Positions 1 to 7,862 of a stretch of DNA of 64,000 bases are shown in pieces. Position numbers and translations under genes: made by a program. The stretch's first letter is position 1, and every line of letters starts with the position of its first letter. The notes under the pieces were generated by a model. It was not told where the DNA came from. It was given only the letters and a program-made list of their open reading frames with translations, and did not search any database. Source of the stretch: Sulfurovum sp. (GTDB lineage Bacteria; Campylobacterota; Campylobacteria; Campylobacterales; Sulfurovaceae). The stretch lies in the NCBI GenBank assembly GCA_027049035.1, contig JALTVI010000115.1, positions 1 to 64,000 of the forward strand, given 5' to 3'.

Positions 1-257
1 AACAAATTATTACGTCAAGCTTTTGGTGTATTGAAGAGCGGAAAAGCATTTGATAGGAATTATATGGTTTTACAGTAAAATTATTGTATTTTTACTTGAC
101 TTTTAACACAGAACATTCCTGCGAACGCAGGAGTCTTTGCGTCAATCAATTAAGATTCCGTATCGAATCTGAAATTTAACATCTTCGCACCAGCCGTGAA
201 TACATTCACGGTTCCTATAGTCACCAATAACTAATATACCAGTAACCAATAACGATA
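1..257. other. Intergenic region with two small palindromes
   Basis: I see no supportable gene here. Two hairpins stand out: CCTGCG-AA-CGCAGG at about 118-131, and CCGTGAAT-AC-ATTCACGG at 194-211. The second is followed by the same short tail (GGTTCC) as a palindrome near 6.18 kb. It lies beyond the 3' end of the minus-strand gene at 258 and could act as a terminator or be a REP-like dispersed palindrome. Confidence 0.4.
194..211. repeat. REP-like palindrome, copy 1
   Basis: Perfect 8-bp stem CCGTGAAT / ATTCACGG with a 2-nt loop, preceded by TTCGCACCAG and followed by TTCC. Its layout matches the palindrome at 6178-6195, which also has an 8-bp stem, a 2-nt loop, a GAAT/ATTC core and a TTCC tail. 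Membership of a dispersed family is inference from only two copies. Confidence 0.35.
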
Positions 258-1238
258 TTAAAAGAGGCTATACTCTTCCTTGATCGTGTTGAGAATAGAG
301 CGGTCTGCATTGTAGATGAAGGCGTAGTTGAAGTGCATGCTCTTGAGCAGTTCACGCACCTCTTCTTCGGTTTCGAACCAGTGGGGGTGGTCGATACCTG
401 GCACCTTGGTCTTTGGCGGGGTGAGGACGATGCTCTTGACCCACATGTTGGAGCGTTTGACATACTCGCGCGCTTTTTCGATGTCGGGAAGGTTGTCGAC
501 GAAGATGGCAACCTTGTCGCTCATGCTCGATTTAGTAGAGTTGAGCTTGTGGTCGATGAAAACGGGGATGAAGTGTTTGGTGTAGCGGATGCGGTCGACC
601 GAGTAAGGCAGGTCATTCTCTTTGCAGAAGTCGACCACGCGCAGCAGATACTCCAGGTGAAACGGCGCCATCTCCTTCTCCTGGTAGACAAAGCCGTCTA
701 CCTTGAAGGTAGTACGGAAGAGGGTATCGGATATGGCGTATCCTTCGACCTCTTTGTTCAGGCGCGGCACATCGGGCTTTATCATCTGCATTAGCTCCTT
801 GTCACTGCCGACAAAGAGGATGTCGTCGGAGTTGAGGATCTGCTCGAAGGCTTTGCGCCAGTCATCGGCGATGAAGGCGATGTTGCCCTTATGGGTGAGG
901 ATCATCTTCAAAAAGCTCATCTCATGCTCGAGCAGCCAGAAGAACTTCGCCTCTTTCTGGATGATGACATAGCGCAACAGTTTGAATGCTGCCAGCTGCA
1001 CGTCGGAGACCTTGATCCATGCGATCTCATCGTCATTTCTGACAATCTCGTCATTGTCATAGACAATGGCGTAGGCACCGTTGGCGACAGCCTTGTCTAT
1101 CTCCTCCTGCGAAGAGGAGAAGAAAAGGTCGCCGTGGTCTACCTTGGAGGGGTAGACGGTAGCGCCTTCGATGGCCTGTACCTGTGGTGTGTTGGAGAGC
1201 GTACCCTCTGTGAGATTTACGATATCTTCTATTTTCAT
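258..1238 (-). CDS. MurF N-terminal-domain-like protein of unknown function
   Basis: About 326 aa. I start at ATG 1238 (MKIEDIV), 2 nt after the metG stop, because the longer ORF in the track would overlap metG. The first ~90 residues resemble the N-terminal substrate domain of MurE/MurF ligases: a GDLFF motif followed by alternating GA-AIVY strands and a KV.D..LAA.KLLRY helix. The central ligase P-loop (GT.GK(T/S)) of true Mur ligases is missing, so it is not expected to be a ligase. The rest is unrecognised. It is co-transcribed with metG. I recall similar proteins of unknown function in Campylobacterota. Confidence 0.75.
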   Translation of the reverse strand: MKIEDIVNLTEGTLSNTPQVQAIEGATVYPSKVDHGDLFFSSSQEEIDKAVANGAYAIVYDNDEIVRNDDEIAWIKVSDVQLAAFKLLRYVIIQKEAKFFWLLEHEMSFLKMILTHKGNIAFIADDWRKAFEQILNSDDILFVGSDKELMQMIKPDVPRLNKEVEGYAISDTLFRTTFKVDGFVYQEKEMAPFHLEYLLRVVDFCKENDLPYSVDRIRYTKHFIPVFIDHKLNSTKSSMSDKVAIFVDNLPDIEKAREYVKRSNMWVKSIVLTPPKTKVPGIDHPHWFETEEEVRELLKSMHFNYAFIYNADRSILNTIKEEYSLF

Positions 1239-1240
1239 TC

Positions 1241-3190
1241 TTATCCTATCGGGGTGCCGGGTTTTTTGGGCTTTTCGGGACGGATCATGCAAAGACCATC
1301 CTCATCTTTGGCTGCCAGCAGCATACCTTCGCTGGTGTAGCCCATCAGTTTAGCAGGTTTGAGGTTGGCAACGACACATACCTGGGTGTCCAGCATATCG
1401 TCCGCACTGTACCACTCTTTGATACCCGCAACGATCTGGCGCGGCTTCTCTTCACCAAGGTCAACCTGAAGCAGCAGCAGCTTCTTGCTCTTTGGCACCT
1501 CTTCGGCTTTGACGACGGTACCCACCTTGAGAGAGGTCTGGAAGAACTGGTCGATGCCGATCAGTGCGACCCCTTCCTCTTTTTTCTCCTCTTTTTTTAC
1601 AGGCGCTTTTTTTGCTTCCTCTTTGGTGTCGGCAGGTTTGCCCTGTTCAAGCAGCGGCTCTTCAATGCGCGGGAAGAGCGGCGGGATCTTCTCGATGGTA
1701 AAGGCTTCGATGAGGCGCTTGTTTTTGATAAGCTTTTCCCAGCTTGCATTGTCGATGGTAAAGCCGAGTGCCGAGGCAATTTTTGGGCAGACCTGCGGCA
1801 TAACGGGATAGAGCATGACAGAGACTTTCGCCAAAATGGTGGCGATGAGGCCGTTGAGTGCCATCGCCTCCTCCTCTTTGCCCTCTTTCATCAGGGTCCA
1901 TGGCTGGTACTTGTCGATAGCCTTGTTGGCAACCGTCAGTGGTCGCCAGAGCTCTTCGAGGTAGCGGTGTATCTGCATCTCGAAAAGCAGCGGTTCTAAC
2001 TTGTCGAGAGAGGCTTCGACCTCATCCAGCTCTGTCTGGTAGTATTTGGTGACATTCGATGCATCGACACGCCCTTCGAAGTACTTGCCGCTCATACCGA
2101 TAAGACGGTTGAGCAGGTTTCCAAGGTCGTTGCCAAGGTCGGAGTTGATACGGTCTATGAGCGCTTTCTGGCTGAAGTCGCCGTCGCCGCCAAAGGGAAC
2201 TTCACGCAGCATGAAATAGCGGAAGTTGTCCAGACCGTAAGCGTCTGCCACCTCTTTGGGGTTGATGACATTGCCTTTGGATTTGCTCATCTTCTCACCG
2301 TCTCTTGTCCACCAGCCGTGTGCGGCTATGTGCTTTGGCATCTCGAGTCCGAGGCTCATCAGGAAGGCAGGCCAGTAGATGGCGTGGAAACGCAGGATAT
2401 CCTTGCCTATGAGGTGCACGCGTGCGGGCCAGAAGTCCATCTTGGCTTCATCGGTGCCGTACCCGAGGGCGGTAACGTAGTTCATCAGTGCATCGAGCCA
2501 GACATACATGACATGTTTGGGGTCGTTGAGTTCTGCCGGAAGCTTGACACCCCAGTCGAAACTGGTACGGGTGATGGAGAGATCTTCAAGCCCTCCCTCC
2601 ACAAAGCGGATCACTTCGTTTCGCTTGCTGCGCGGCAGAATGCACTCAGGGTGCGCATCGTACCACGCCAGCAGCCTGTCCTGGTACTTGGAGAGTTTGA
2701 AGAAGTAGCTCTCCTCCTCCACGACAGTGGTGGGCTTGCCGCACTCGGGGCAGAACTCGCCGTCTACAAGCTGGATTTCGGGAAAGAATGTCTCACAGGA
2801 GATACAGTAGTGCCCCTTGTAGACATCTTTGTAGATGTCGCCGTTGTCGTACATGACCTTGAAGGCTTTCTGTACCCCTTTCATATGGTCTACGTCGGTG
2901 GTACGGATGAACTTGTCGTAGCTGATACCGAAATCGTCCCAGAGGTTCTTGAACGTAGCAGAAATTTCATCTGCGTACTCCTGCGGGCTTTTGCCGCGTG
3001 CTTTGGCGGACTCTTCGATCTTCTGTCCGTGTTCGTCGGTACCTGTCAGAAAGAAGGTATCAAGCCCGATCATACGGGAGTAGCGTGCAAGTGTATCGGC
3101 AATGATGGTCGTATAGGCGTGGCCGATGTGAGCGATATCGTTGACGTAGTAGATGGGTGTGGTGATGTAGGCTTTGTGGCAAGATGACAT
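1241..3190 (-). CDS. metG: Methionine--tRNA ligase
   Basis: 649 aa class I aminoacyl-tRNA synthetase that charges tRNA-Met in the cytosol. The HIGH motif (AHIGHAY) lies near residue 22 and KMSKSKGN near residue 310. A zinc-knuckle segment holds CISC and CPEC pairs. After an anticodon-binding helical domain there is a Lys/Glu-rich linker (residues ~520-545) and a C-terminal EMAP/Trbp111-type tRNA-binding domain (SLKVGTVVKAEEVPKSKKL...QIVAGI), as in dimeric bacterial MetRS. Length is normal. It is the first gene of a two-gene unit with the MurF-N-like protein, separated by 2 nt. Confidence 0.97.
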   Translation of the reverse strand: MSSCHKAYITTPIYYVNDIAHIGHAYTTIIADTLARYSRMIGLDTFFLTGTDEHGQKIEESAKARGKSPQEYADEISATFKNLWDDFGISYDKFIRTTDVDHMKGVQKAFKVMYDNGDIYKDVYKGHYCISCETFFPEIQLVDGEFCPECGKPTTVVEEESYFFKLSKYQDRLLAWYDAHPECILPRSKRNEVIRFVEGGLEDLSITRTSFDWGVKLPAELNDPKHVMYVWLDALMNYVTALGYGTDEAKMDFWPARVHLIGKDILRFHAIYWPAFLMSLGLEMPKHIAAHGWWTRDGEKMSKSKGNVINPKEVADAYGLDNFRYFMLREVPFGGDGDFSQKALIDRINSDLGNDLGNLLNRLIGMSGKYFEGRVDASNVTKYYQTELDEVEASLDKLEPLLFEMQIHRYLEELWRPLTVANKAIDKYQPWTLMKEGKEEEAMALNGLIATILAKVSVMLYPVMPQVCPKIASALGFTIDNASWEKLIKNKRLIEAFTIEKIPPLFPRIEEPLLEQGKPADTKEEAKKAPVKKEEKKEEGVALIGIDQFFQTSLKVGTVVKAEEVPKSKKLLLLQVDLGEEKPRQIVAGIKEWYSADDMLDTQVCVVANLKPAKLMGYTSEGMLLAAKDEDGLCMIRPEKPKKPGTPIG

Positions 3191-3274
3191 ATGTGGGGTT
3201 CCTTAAACAAATGAGTTTATTAAATTAGGGAATATTTTAGCCAAAAAGTGCTGTGGAGCGGGTAAACTAACGGT

Positions 3275-3523
3275 ATGTATTATCTTTATATCCTTGAATG
3301 TGCCGACGGCACGCTTTATACCGGCATTACTACAGACCTTGAACGGCGTGTCGAAGAGCACAACGGTTCTGAAAAGGGGGCCAAGTATACCCGTACCAGA
3401 CGACCGGTGAAGCTCTGCTACTCTGAAGTGTATGAAGACAGAAGCAGCGCATCCAAACGTGAGAGAGAAGTCAAAAAGATGTCCCGTGCACAAAAGCTTC
3501 GGTTAATCGAAGAGAGTCTATAA
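3275..3523 (+). CDS. GIY-YIG nuclease superfamily protein
   Basis: 82 aa, about the size of the stand-alone UPF0213/YhbQ-type GIY-YIG proteins. It opens with YYLYILECADGTLYTGITTD, which supplies the GIY and YIG strands as YYLYI and LYTGI, followed by the conserved R (LERRVEEHN) and a downstream Glu in SASKREREVKKM. Members of this small family are inferred DNA nucleases of unclear role. It is divergent from metG, and the ribosome-binding site is weak. Followed by an unrelated hypothetical gene on the same strand. Confidence 0.85.
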   Translation: MYYLYILECADGTLYTGITTDLERRVEEHNGSEKGAKYTRTRRPVKLCYSEVYEDRSSASKREREVKKMSRAQKLRLIEESL

Positions 3524-3550
3524 TATATTTAAGAATATGAAATAGGATGA

Positions 3551-3943
3551 ATGATGTTTGAGCTACAGGAAGAGGGTGCCTCCTCAAACGAGAAGCGTTT
3601 CAGCCAGGAAGAGAAGAAAAAGATCATGGAGAGACTGAATGAGCGCAGGCGTCAGGAGCAGAAGAGCAAAGAGGCGATACGGCGCTACCTCTCGGGAAAG
3701 AAGATTTTCAATTATCAGGGCCGGGAATATTACAAAATCAAAGACTATAAAAACAGTTTTTATATCAGTAAAGAGGTGATGGCATCTCTGGCAGAGACAG
3801 TGGTGGAAGTGGAGCTCGAGCGCAGCGGCTACACTGCCAACCGTAAGCAGAAAGGGTTCATCAAGTGGGACCCGGTGCGTCAGAGCATTCTGGTCTCACT
3901 CAGCAAGGTGCGTGTCTACTACAAACCTTTCGAAGTGGAGTAG
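3551..3943 (+). CDS. Hypothetical protein, charged N-terminus
   Basis: 130 aa (or 129 from the second of two adjacent ATGs). The first ~45 residues are very Lys/Glu/Arg-rich and probably form an amphipathic helix (EEKKKIMERLNERRRQEQKS). The rest is a mixed alpha/beta segment ending KVRVYYKPFEVE. No signal peptide or membrane segment is visible. I do not recognise a family. Its stop lies 1 nt from the convergent stop of the small gene at 3945. An AGGATGA stretch upstream can serve as ribosome-binding site. Confidence 0.7.
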   Translation: MMFELQEEGASSNEKRFSQEEKKKIMERLNERRRQEQKSKEAIRRYLSGKKIFNYQGREYYKIKDYKNSFYISKEVMASLAETVVEVELERSGYTANRKQKGFIKWDPVRQSILVSLSKVRVYYKPFEVE

Positions 3944-3944
3944 T

Positions 3945-4142
3945 TTAGAATTCGAATCCACCGCCTGTACCTTTGTTCATACTGTCGTAAACAGCCTTGA
4001 CGTAGGCATCACGCAGTTCGCACTCAAGCAGCTTTTCACACTGCGTACAGCTTGTTACCCCTTTTTCTTCTTGGCACTTCTTCAGCTCTTCGGTTTTGAC
4101 ACGAAGGGCGATCTCCCACTCATCGAGTACAGCTTCAGCCAT
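3945..4142 (-). CDS. Small cysteine-containing protein downstream of fbp
   Basis: 65 aa, acidic N-terminal helix followed by the pattern CQEEKGVTSCTQCEKLLEC. The four Cys could bind a metal or an iron-sulfur cluster, but this is inference. It starts by sharing one base with the fbp stop, so it is translationally coupled to fbp. The C-terminus is Gly-rich (GTGGGFEF). No recognised family; small proteins of this kind sit beside fbp in some Campylobacterota, as far as I recall. Confidence 0.65.
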   Translation of the reverse strand: MAEAVLDEWEIALRVKTEELKKCQEEKGVTSCTQCEKLLECELRDAYVKAVYDSMNKGTGGGFEF

Positions 4143-4996
4143 TACGCTTTGACTCCGTACGCTTCCTTGAGCTTCTCTATCTCATAGTTGGAGCCGAAGA
4201 AACAGGGACTGGTGTCGTGCGGATGGGAGGGGACAAGCTCCATCAGACGTTTTCCTTTGTTATCAATCGCCTGACCGCCTGCCTGTTCGTAGATGAAAGC
4301 AAAGGGGATCACTTCAAAGAGCTGGCGCAGTTTACCGTGCGGTTTATCGGAAGTGCCGGGGTAGGAGAAAATGCCGCCACCTTTGAGGAGTATCTGGTGC
4401 AGGTCGGGTACCATACCGCCTGAGTATCTCAGACGGTACCCCTCTGCAAAGAGGTCGTCGACAAAACTCTTGTGGTAGTCGCACCAATTCTGTTGTGTAC
4501 CGCCCGGCGCGTTGAGTTTGCCTTTTTCATTCAGCACAAGCTCCTTGCAGACAAGGTTGAAGTAGCCCTCTCTTGCACGGTAGTGCATGGGACGCTCGCC
4601 TCTTACGGCACGTACGATCTCGATGCGCGGTCCGTAGACGACGTAGGCGGAGGCGACGAGGTTCTCAGCCTTGAGCTCACCTTCATAGATGCCGAAGATG
4701 GATCCCACCGAGAGGTTCACATCGGCAAGGCTGGAGCCGTCGAGAGGATCGTAGCAGATGGTGTATTTGCCATTTTCGTTCAGCTGCAGCTCTCCCTCTT
4801 TCTCTTCGCTTACGAGCGACTTGACCAGAGATACGTTTTTGAATGCCTCTTCGATGATGTAATCACTTTTGACATCAAGCTTGAGCTGGTCTTCTCCTGA
4901 AGAGTTCTCTGTATCACAGTATCCGAGATCTTCTGTTTTAATGGCGTTGTCGATCTTGAAAGCGCACTGTTCGATTGTTTCGAAAATGGTATGCAT
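4142..4996 (-). CDS. fbp: Fructose-1,6-bisphosphatase class 1
   Basis: 284 aa gluconeogenic phosphatase that converts fructose 1,6-bisphosphate to fructose 6-phosphate. The metal-binding DPLDGSS motif is present ([14 protein letters not shown]), with the upstream acidic site LVSEEKEGE and the C-terminal substrate region [18 protein letters not shown]. It is shorter than the ~330 aa E. coli enzyme, as usual for Campylobacterota. It lies 9 nt downstream of mobB and overlaps the next small gene by 1 nt, forming a three-gene operon. Its presence fits an autotrophic, gluconeogenic metabolism. Confidence 0.95.
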   Translation of the reverse strand: MHTIFETIEQCAFKIDNAIKTEDLGYCDTENSSGEDQLKLDVKSDYIIEEAFKNVSLVKSLVSEEKEGELQLNENGKYTICYDPLDGSSLADVNLSVGSIFGIYEGELKAENLVASAYVVYGPRIEIVRAVRGERPMHYRAREGYFNLVCKELVLNEKGKLNAPGGTQQNWCDYHKSFVDDLFAEGYRLRYSGGMVPDLHQILLKGGGIFSYPGTSDKPHGKLRQLFEVIPFAFIYEQAGGQAIDNKGKRLMELVPSHPHDTSPCFFGSNYEIEKLKEAYGVKA

Positions 4997-5005
4997 GGGT
5001 ATCCT

Positions 5006-5503
5006 TTATATGGCTTTGGCGTTGTTGTCGATCCATGCCAGAATGGCATCGAGGTCATTAAGATCGAGAATATCGATATTCTCGGGAATGTCGTAGGCAG
5101 CGAGGTCAACCGTATCATCCACGGCGATCGCTTCGGAGCATGGGAAGTAACTCTCATCGATGCCGCCCCTGAAGATGGCGATGCGCGGCAGCGGCAGGGT
5201 TTTGAGACCCTCTACCAGCAGTATGTCGAAGTCATTTACCATCGAAACGATCTCATCGAGCCGCTTTTCACGGTGGGAGAAGTAGGTGGTGCGTGTCGGT
5301 GAGGTAACGACAACCTCAGCACCTGTCTGGAAGAATCGGTAGCTGTCCTTGCCTGCGACATCGAACTGTGCCTTGTCCTTGGGGTCGTTCTTGACAATGG
5401 CAACTTTTCGCGTTTCTATCAGCGCTTTGGCGACCTTTTCCACAAGGGTGGTCTTGCCGCTTCCGGAGGGGCCTGTAAAGGCGATGGCAACTCTGGTTCT
5501 CAC
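5006..5503 (-). CDS. mobB: Molybdopterin-guanine dinucleotide biosynthesis protein B
   Basis: 165 aa P-loop protein. Walker A GPSGSGKTTL is at residues ~11-20, followed by VAIVKNDPKD and DSYRFFQTGAEVVVTSP, both typical of MobB, and the Walker B-like DILLVEGLK. MobB binds GTP and assists MobA in attaching GMP to molybdopterin for molybdoenzymes. The C-terminal quarter is short and acidic. It is first in the operon with fbp. The functional link to fbp is not obvious; this gene order may simply be lineage-conserved. Confidence 0.9.
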   Translation of the reverse strand: MRTRVAIAFTGPSGSGKTTLVEKVAKALIETRKVAIVKNDPKDKAQFDVAGKDSYRFFQTGAEVVVTSPTRTTYFSHREKRLDEIVSMVNDFDILLVEGLKTLPLPRIAIFRGGIDESYFPCSEAIAVDDTVDLAAYDIPENIDILDLNDLDAILAWIDNNAKAI

Positions 5504-5596
5504 ACATTTTCCTTCAATAATTGAGTAGGGGATTATACATCAACCTTTATTGAAACTATGTTAAAATCGGCCAACAAATCAAAAGAAGGAGAAGTG

Positions 5597-6115
5597 ATGC
5601 GGACAATAACAGCGGCACTCTCTCTGACACTCCTTCTTGCGGGTTGCTCGACAAAAGAGTATGCAAAGCTCGAGCAGTCATACGAAAAAGAGAAAGTCTA
5701 CCACGCGAAGCTCATTAAGACTGAAAAAGCGCAGATGTATGAAAACGGGCTTACAAAAGTCCTTCTGACAGCAACCTACCTCAATGAACAGAACGCCTCA
5801 AAAAATGCTGCTCAGGAAGATGAACGTTTTATTGTCGGGCTCTATGTTGACGAAAGTGTGGACAACGCACAACTGAATGACTTCAATCTGACACTGGATA
5901 ATACGCCGCCAAAAGAGATCGTCCCGCTAAAAGAGAACGATCAGCGTCTGAAACTCCTCTCCTTCAAAGCACCCTGGAACCGCTTCTTTCTGGTCACCTT
6001 TCCCTACACACCGAAAAAACGCTTCAAACTGATCTTTGAGAGTGACGTATATGGTCGAAAAGAGCTCGATTTTGCAAAGAAAGCGAAGTATACGTTTACC
6101 CACACAGCGTTTTAA
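5597..6115 (+). CDS. Putative outer-membrane lipoprotein
   Basis: 172 aa from ATG 5597, chosen because AGAAGGAGAAG lies just upstream and because translation then begins with a clean lipoprotein signal (MRTITAALSLTLLLAGCS, lipobox LAGC). The upstream ATG at 5558 would put hydrophilic residues before the signal. The mature part contains predicted beta strands and an N-terminal coiled segment (YAKLEQSYEKEKVYHAKL). It lacks a recognised domain. It stands alone, divergent from mobB. Confidence 0.75.
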   Translation: MRTITAALSLTLLLAGCSTKEYAKLEQSYEKEKVYHAKLIKTEKAQMYENGLTKVLLTATYLNEQNASKNAAQEDERFIVGLYVDESVDNAQLNDFNLTLDNTPPKEIVPLKENDQRLKLLSFKAPWNRFFLVTFPYTPKKRFKLIFESDVYGRKELDFAKKAKYTFTHTAF

Positions 6116-6177
6116 GTCAGATATCGGAAGTGAGGATTTAACGAAGTGTATACCTTTAGGTGAATCCTCGCCCCGTT

Positions 6178-6195
6178 CCGGGAATGAATTCCCGG
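6178..6195. repeat. REP-like palindrome, copy 2
   Basis: CCGGGAAT-GA-ATTCCCGG, followed by TTCC. It resembles the palindrome at 194-211 in stem length, loop length and tail. A second, imperfect element (ATCCCGATCAAGTTCAGGAT) follows at 6263-6282 and resembles the inverted sequence at 20485-20505. Both lie in the convergent gap between the lipoprotein gene and the transglycosylase gene, where they could also terminate transcription. Confidence 0.35.
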
Positions 6196-6293
6196 TTCCA
6201 AAAAGTTTGTTATTTCTATATTGTCCAGAGATCTTCACGTTAAATTGCAGATTGGTGTGAATATCCCGATCAAGTTCAGGATGACACAGAGCC

Positions 6294-7580
6294 TTATTTT
6301 CTAAACCTGTCTGTCATACTCGGGTCGGTAAGTGTCTTGAGGAATGGAAGCAGACGGATCGGTTTGCCTAGAAGGTTCATATAGACGACATAGTTTGTCA
6401 GAACCTTTTTACCATACTCTCTGGCTTCAGCATTCTTCATCTTTTCCATGCTAAGGTAGGGTTCGAAGCGACCCGGTCTAAAATTGCCTTTTTTACGGAT
6501 GAGACGCTTTGTAAAGCCGATACCGCCGTTGTAGGCATAGGCGATGAAGAGCGGATGGTAGAGGTATTTGTTGAGATAGTCGAGATGATAGTCGGCGTAC
6601 TCTATGGCCTTGTAGGGGTTGAAGATATCGTCATAGTCGATACGCTCACCCTTTTGCTTTGCGACATGGTCAATGAGAAACGGCATGAACTGCATCATCC
6701 CCAGCGCGAATGAGCGGGAGACGGCAGCGGGAACGAAACGGCTCTCCTGTCGGGCGATAGCGTAGATAAGTGCTTGGCGCTCAATGCTGTAGTGTTTCAT
6801 CAGATCGCGGTAGGGCATGGGGAAGTAGGATTTGTGGTAGTTGCATGCGCGCGCCTTGATGTAGCTGTGCATTCCGATGGTCTCTTTGGATCGGCAGGTA
6901 TCTGCGAGGTCATCAAGATCGACATTGCCCGAATAGATTTTGCGTTTTATCTTGGCCCATGCAATAGGGTCCCGTGAATCGATACCCCAGACACTGTTTT
7001 TGGAGACTTTCGGCACGACAATGGTGCTTGGGTATTTGCTATGTGTCATATCGGCTGCGAGCAGAGTGTATAAATTGATATGGTAGCTGTTCTTAAGCTG
7101 TGTGAGATATGTGCCGTTTTTCGTGACAAGATAGAGCCAGAAGAGTGCCTTGTCTTTTTCCCATCGATCCTCGTAGATGCGCTCTGCGGCACTGAAGTAT
7201 TGTGCCGCACGCTGCAGTTCGTTACGCTGCACCATGGCGATACCCTTTTTGAAAGCGAAGTGCCCCTGTGAGCGGTTCTTCCATTTGTCGGCATCGTTGA
7301 CCTTGTAGCGTACGGGCGTAGGACGGAAGTTCGGGTAGCTTCCTGTCTTTCGGCGATAGGCCTCTTTGAGCTTTTTGTTGAGGCTGTTTGCTTCACGGAT
7401 AATGCTGCGTGCCTGTGCCGGCGTGGTACTGCGCTGTTTGAGGAAGCGCCAGATGTAGTAGTCCTTTTCGACACTCTTTGGCATATTGTGCACCTGGGAG
7501 TAGGTAAAAGTCTTCGCCTCTGCCGTAGTGACAAGCAAGCTTACGGCAAGCAGCAGCACCCCTATCGCTTTTTTGAGCAT
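6294..7580 (-). CDS. Lytic murein transglycosylase, Slt type
   Basis: 428 aa exported enzyme that cleaves peptidoglycan glycan strands to 1,6-anhydromuramic products. A signal peptide (MLKKAIGVLLLAVSLLVTTAEA) precedes a long helical region like the Slt70 U-shaped domain. The catalytic SLT domain is at ~265-410, with the catalytic Glu at about 279 in IARQESRF, followed by ALGMMQFMP and AYNGGIG. The length is shorter than Slt70 (~645 aa) and usual for Campylobacterota. It lies 3 nt downstream of yggT in a gltX-yggT-slt operon. Confidence 0.93.
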   Translation of the reverse strand: MLKKAIGVLLLAVSLLVTTAEAKTFTYSQVHNMPKSVEKDYYIWRFLKQRSTTPAQARSIIREANSLNKKLKEAYRRKTGSYPNFRPTPVRYKVNDADKWKNRSQGHFAFKKGIAMVQRNELQRAAQYFSAAERIYEDRWEKDKALFWLYLVTKNGTYLTQLKNSYHINLYTLLAADMTHSKYPSTIVVPKVSKNSVWGIDSRDPIAWAKIKRKIYSGNVDLDDLADTCRSKETIGMHSYIKARACNYHKSYFPMPYRDLMKHYSIERQALIYAIARQESRFVPAAVSRSFALGMMQFMPFLIDHVAKQKGERIDYDDIFNPYKAIEYADYHLDYLNKYLYHPLFIAYAYNGGIGFTKRLIRKKGNFRPGRFEPYLSMEKMKNAEAREYGKKVLTNYVVYMNLLGKPIRLLPFLKTLTDPSMTDRFRK

Positions 7581-7583
7581 ATT

Positions 7584-7862
7584 TTACCCCAAAAAGGCGC
7601 GCATCATGAAGATGTCGAGGAATTGCAGCGCAAGGATGATGATGAGCGGTGAGAGGTCGATACCGCCCATGATGACAAAAGGAAAGCGGCGTCTGATCCA
7701 GGCATAGACCGGTTCAGTCAGACGGTAGAGTGTCTGGACAATGGGATTGTAGGGATCAGGGCGTACGAAGCTCAGCAGTGCCGATATGATGACAATCCAG
7801 ATGTATATATTGATAACGGTATGTACAATTTGCAGCAGTGCATAAAAGAATGCGTCGATCAT
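7584..7862 (-). CDS. YggT family integral membrane protein
   Basis: 92 aa with two hydrophobic segments (IVHTVINIYIWIVIISALLSFV and LSPLIIILALQFLDIFMM) and the family signature RPDPYNPIVQTLYRLTEP between them. YggT proteins are inner-membrane proteins with proposed roles in osmotic or envelope homeostasis. It overlaps the gltX-like gene by 4 nt (ATGA) and is followed by the transglycosylase after 3 nt, which suggests translational coupling. Confidence 0.92.
   Translation of the reverse strand: MIDAFFYALLQIVHTVINIYIWIVIISALLSFVRPDPYNPIVQTLYRLTEPVYAWIRRRFPFVIMGGIDLSPLIIILALQFLDIFMMRAFLG

Noticed and set aside
2318-3187. 289-aa plus-strand ORF opposite metG
   Set aside because: Shadow of the metG reading frame; no independent motifs.
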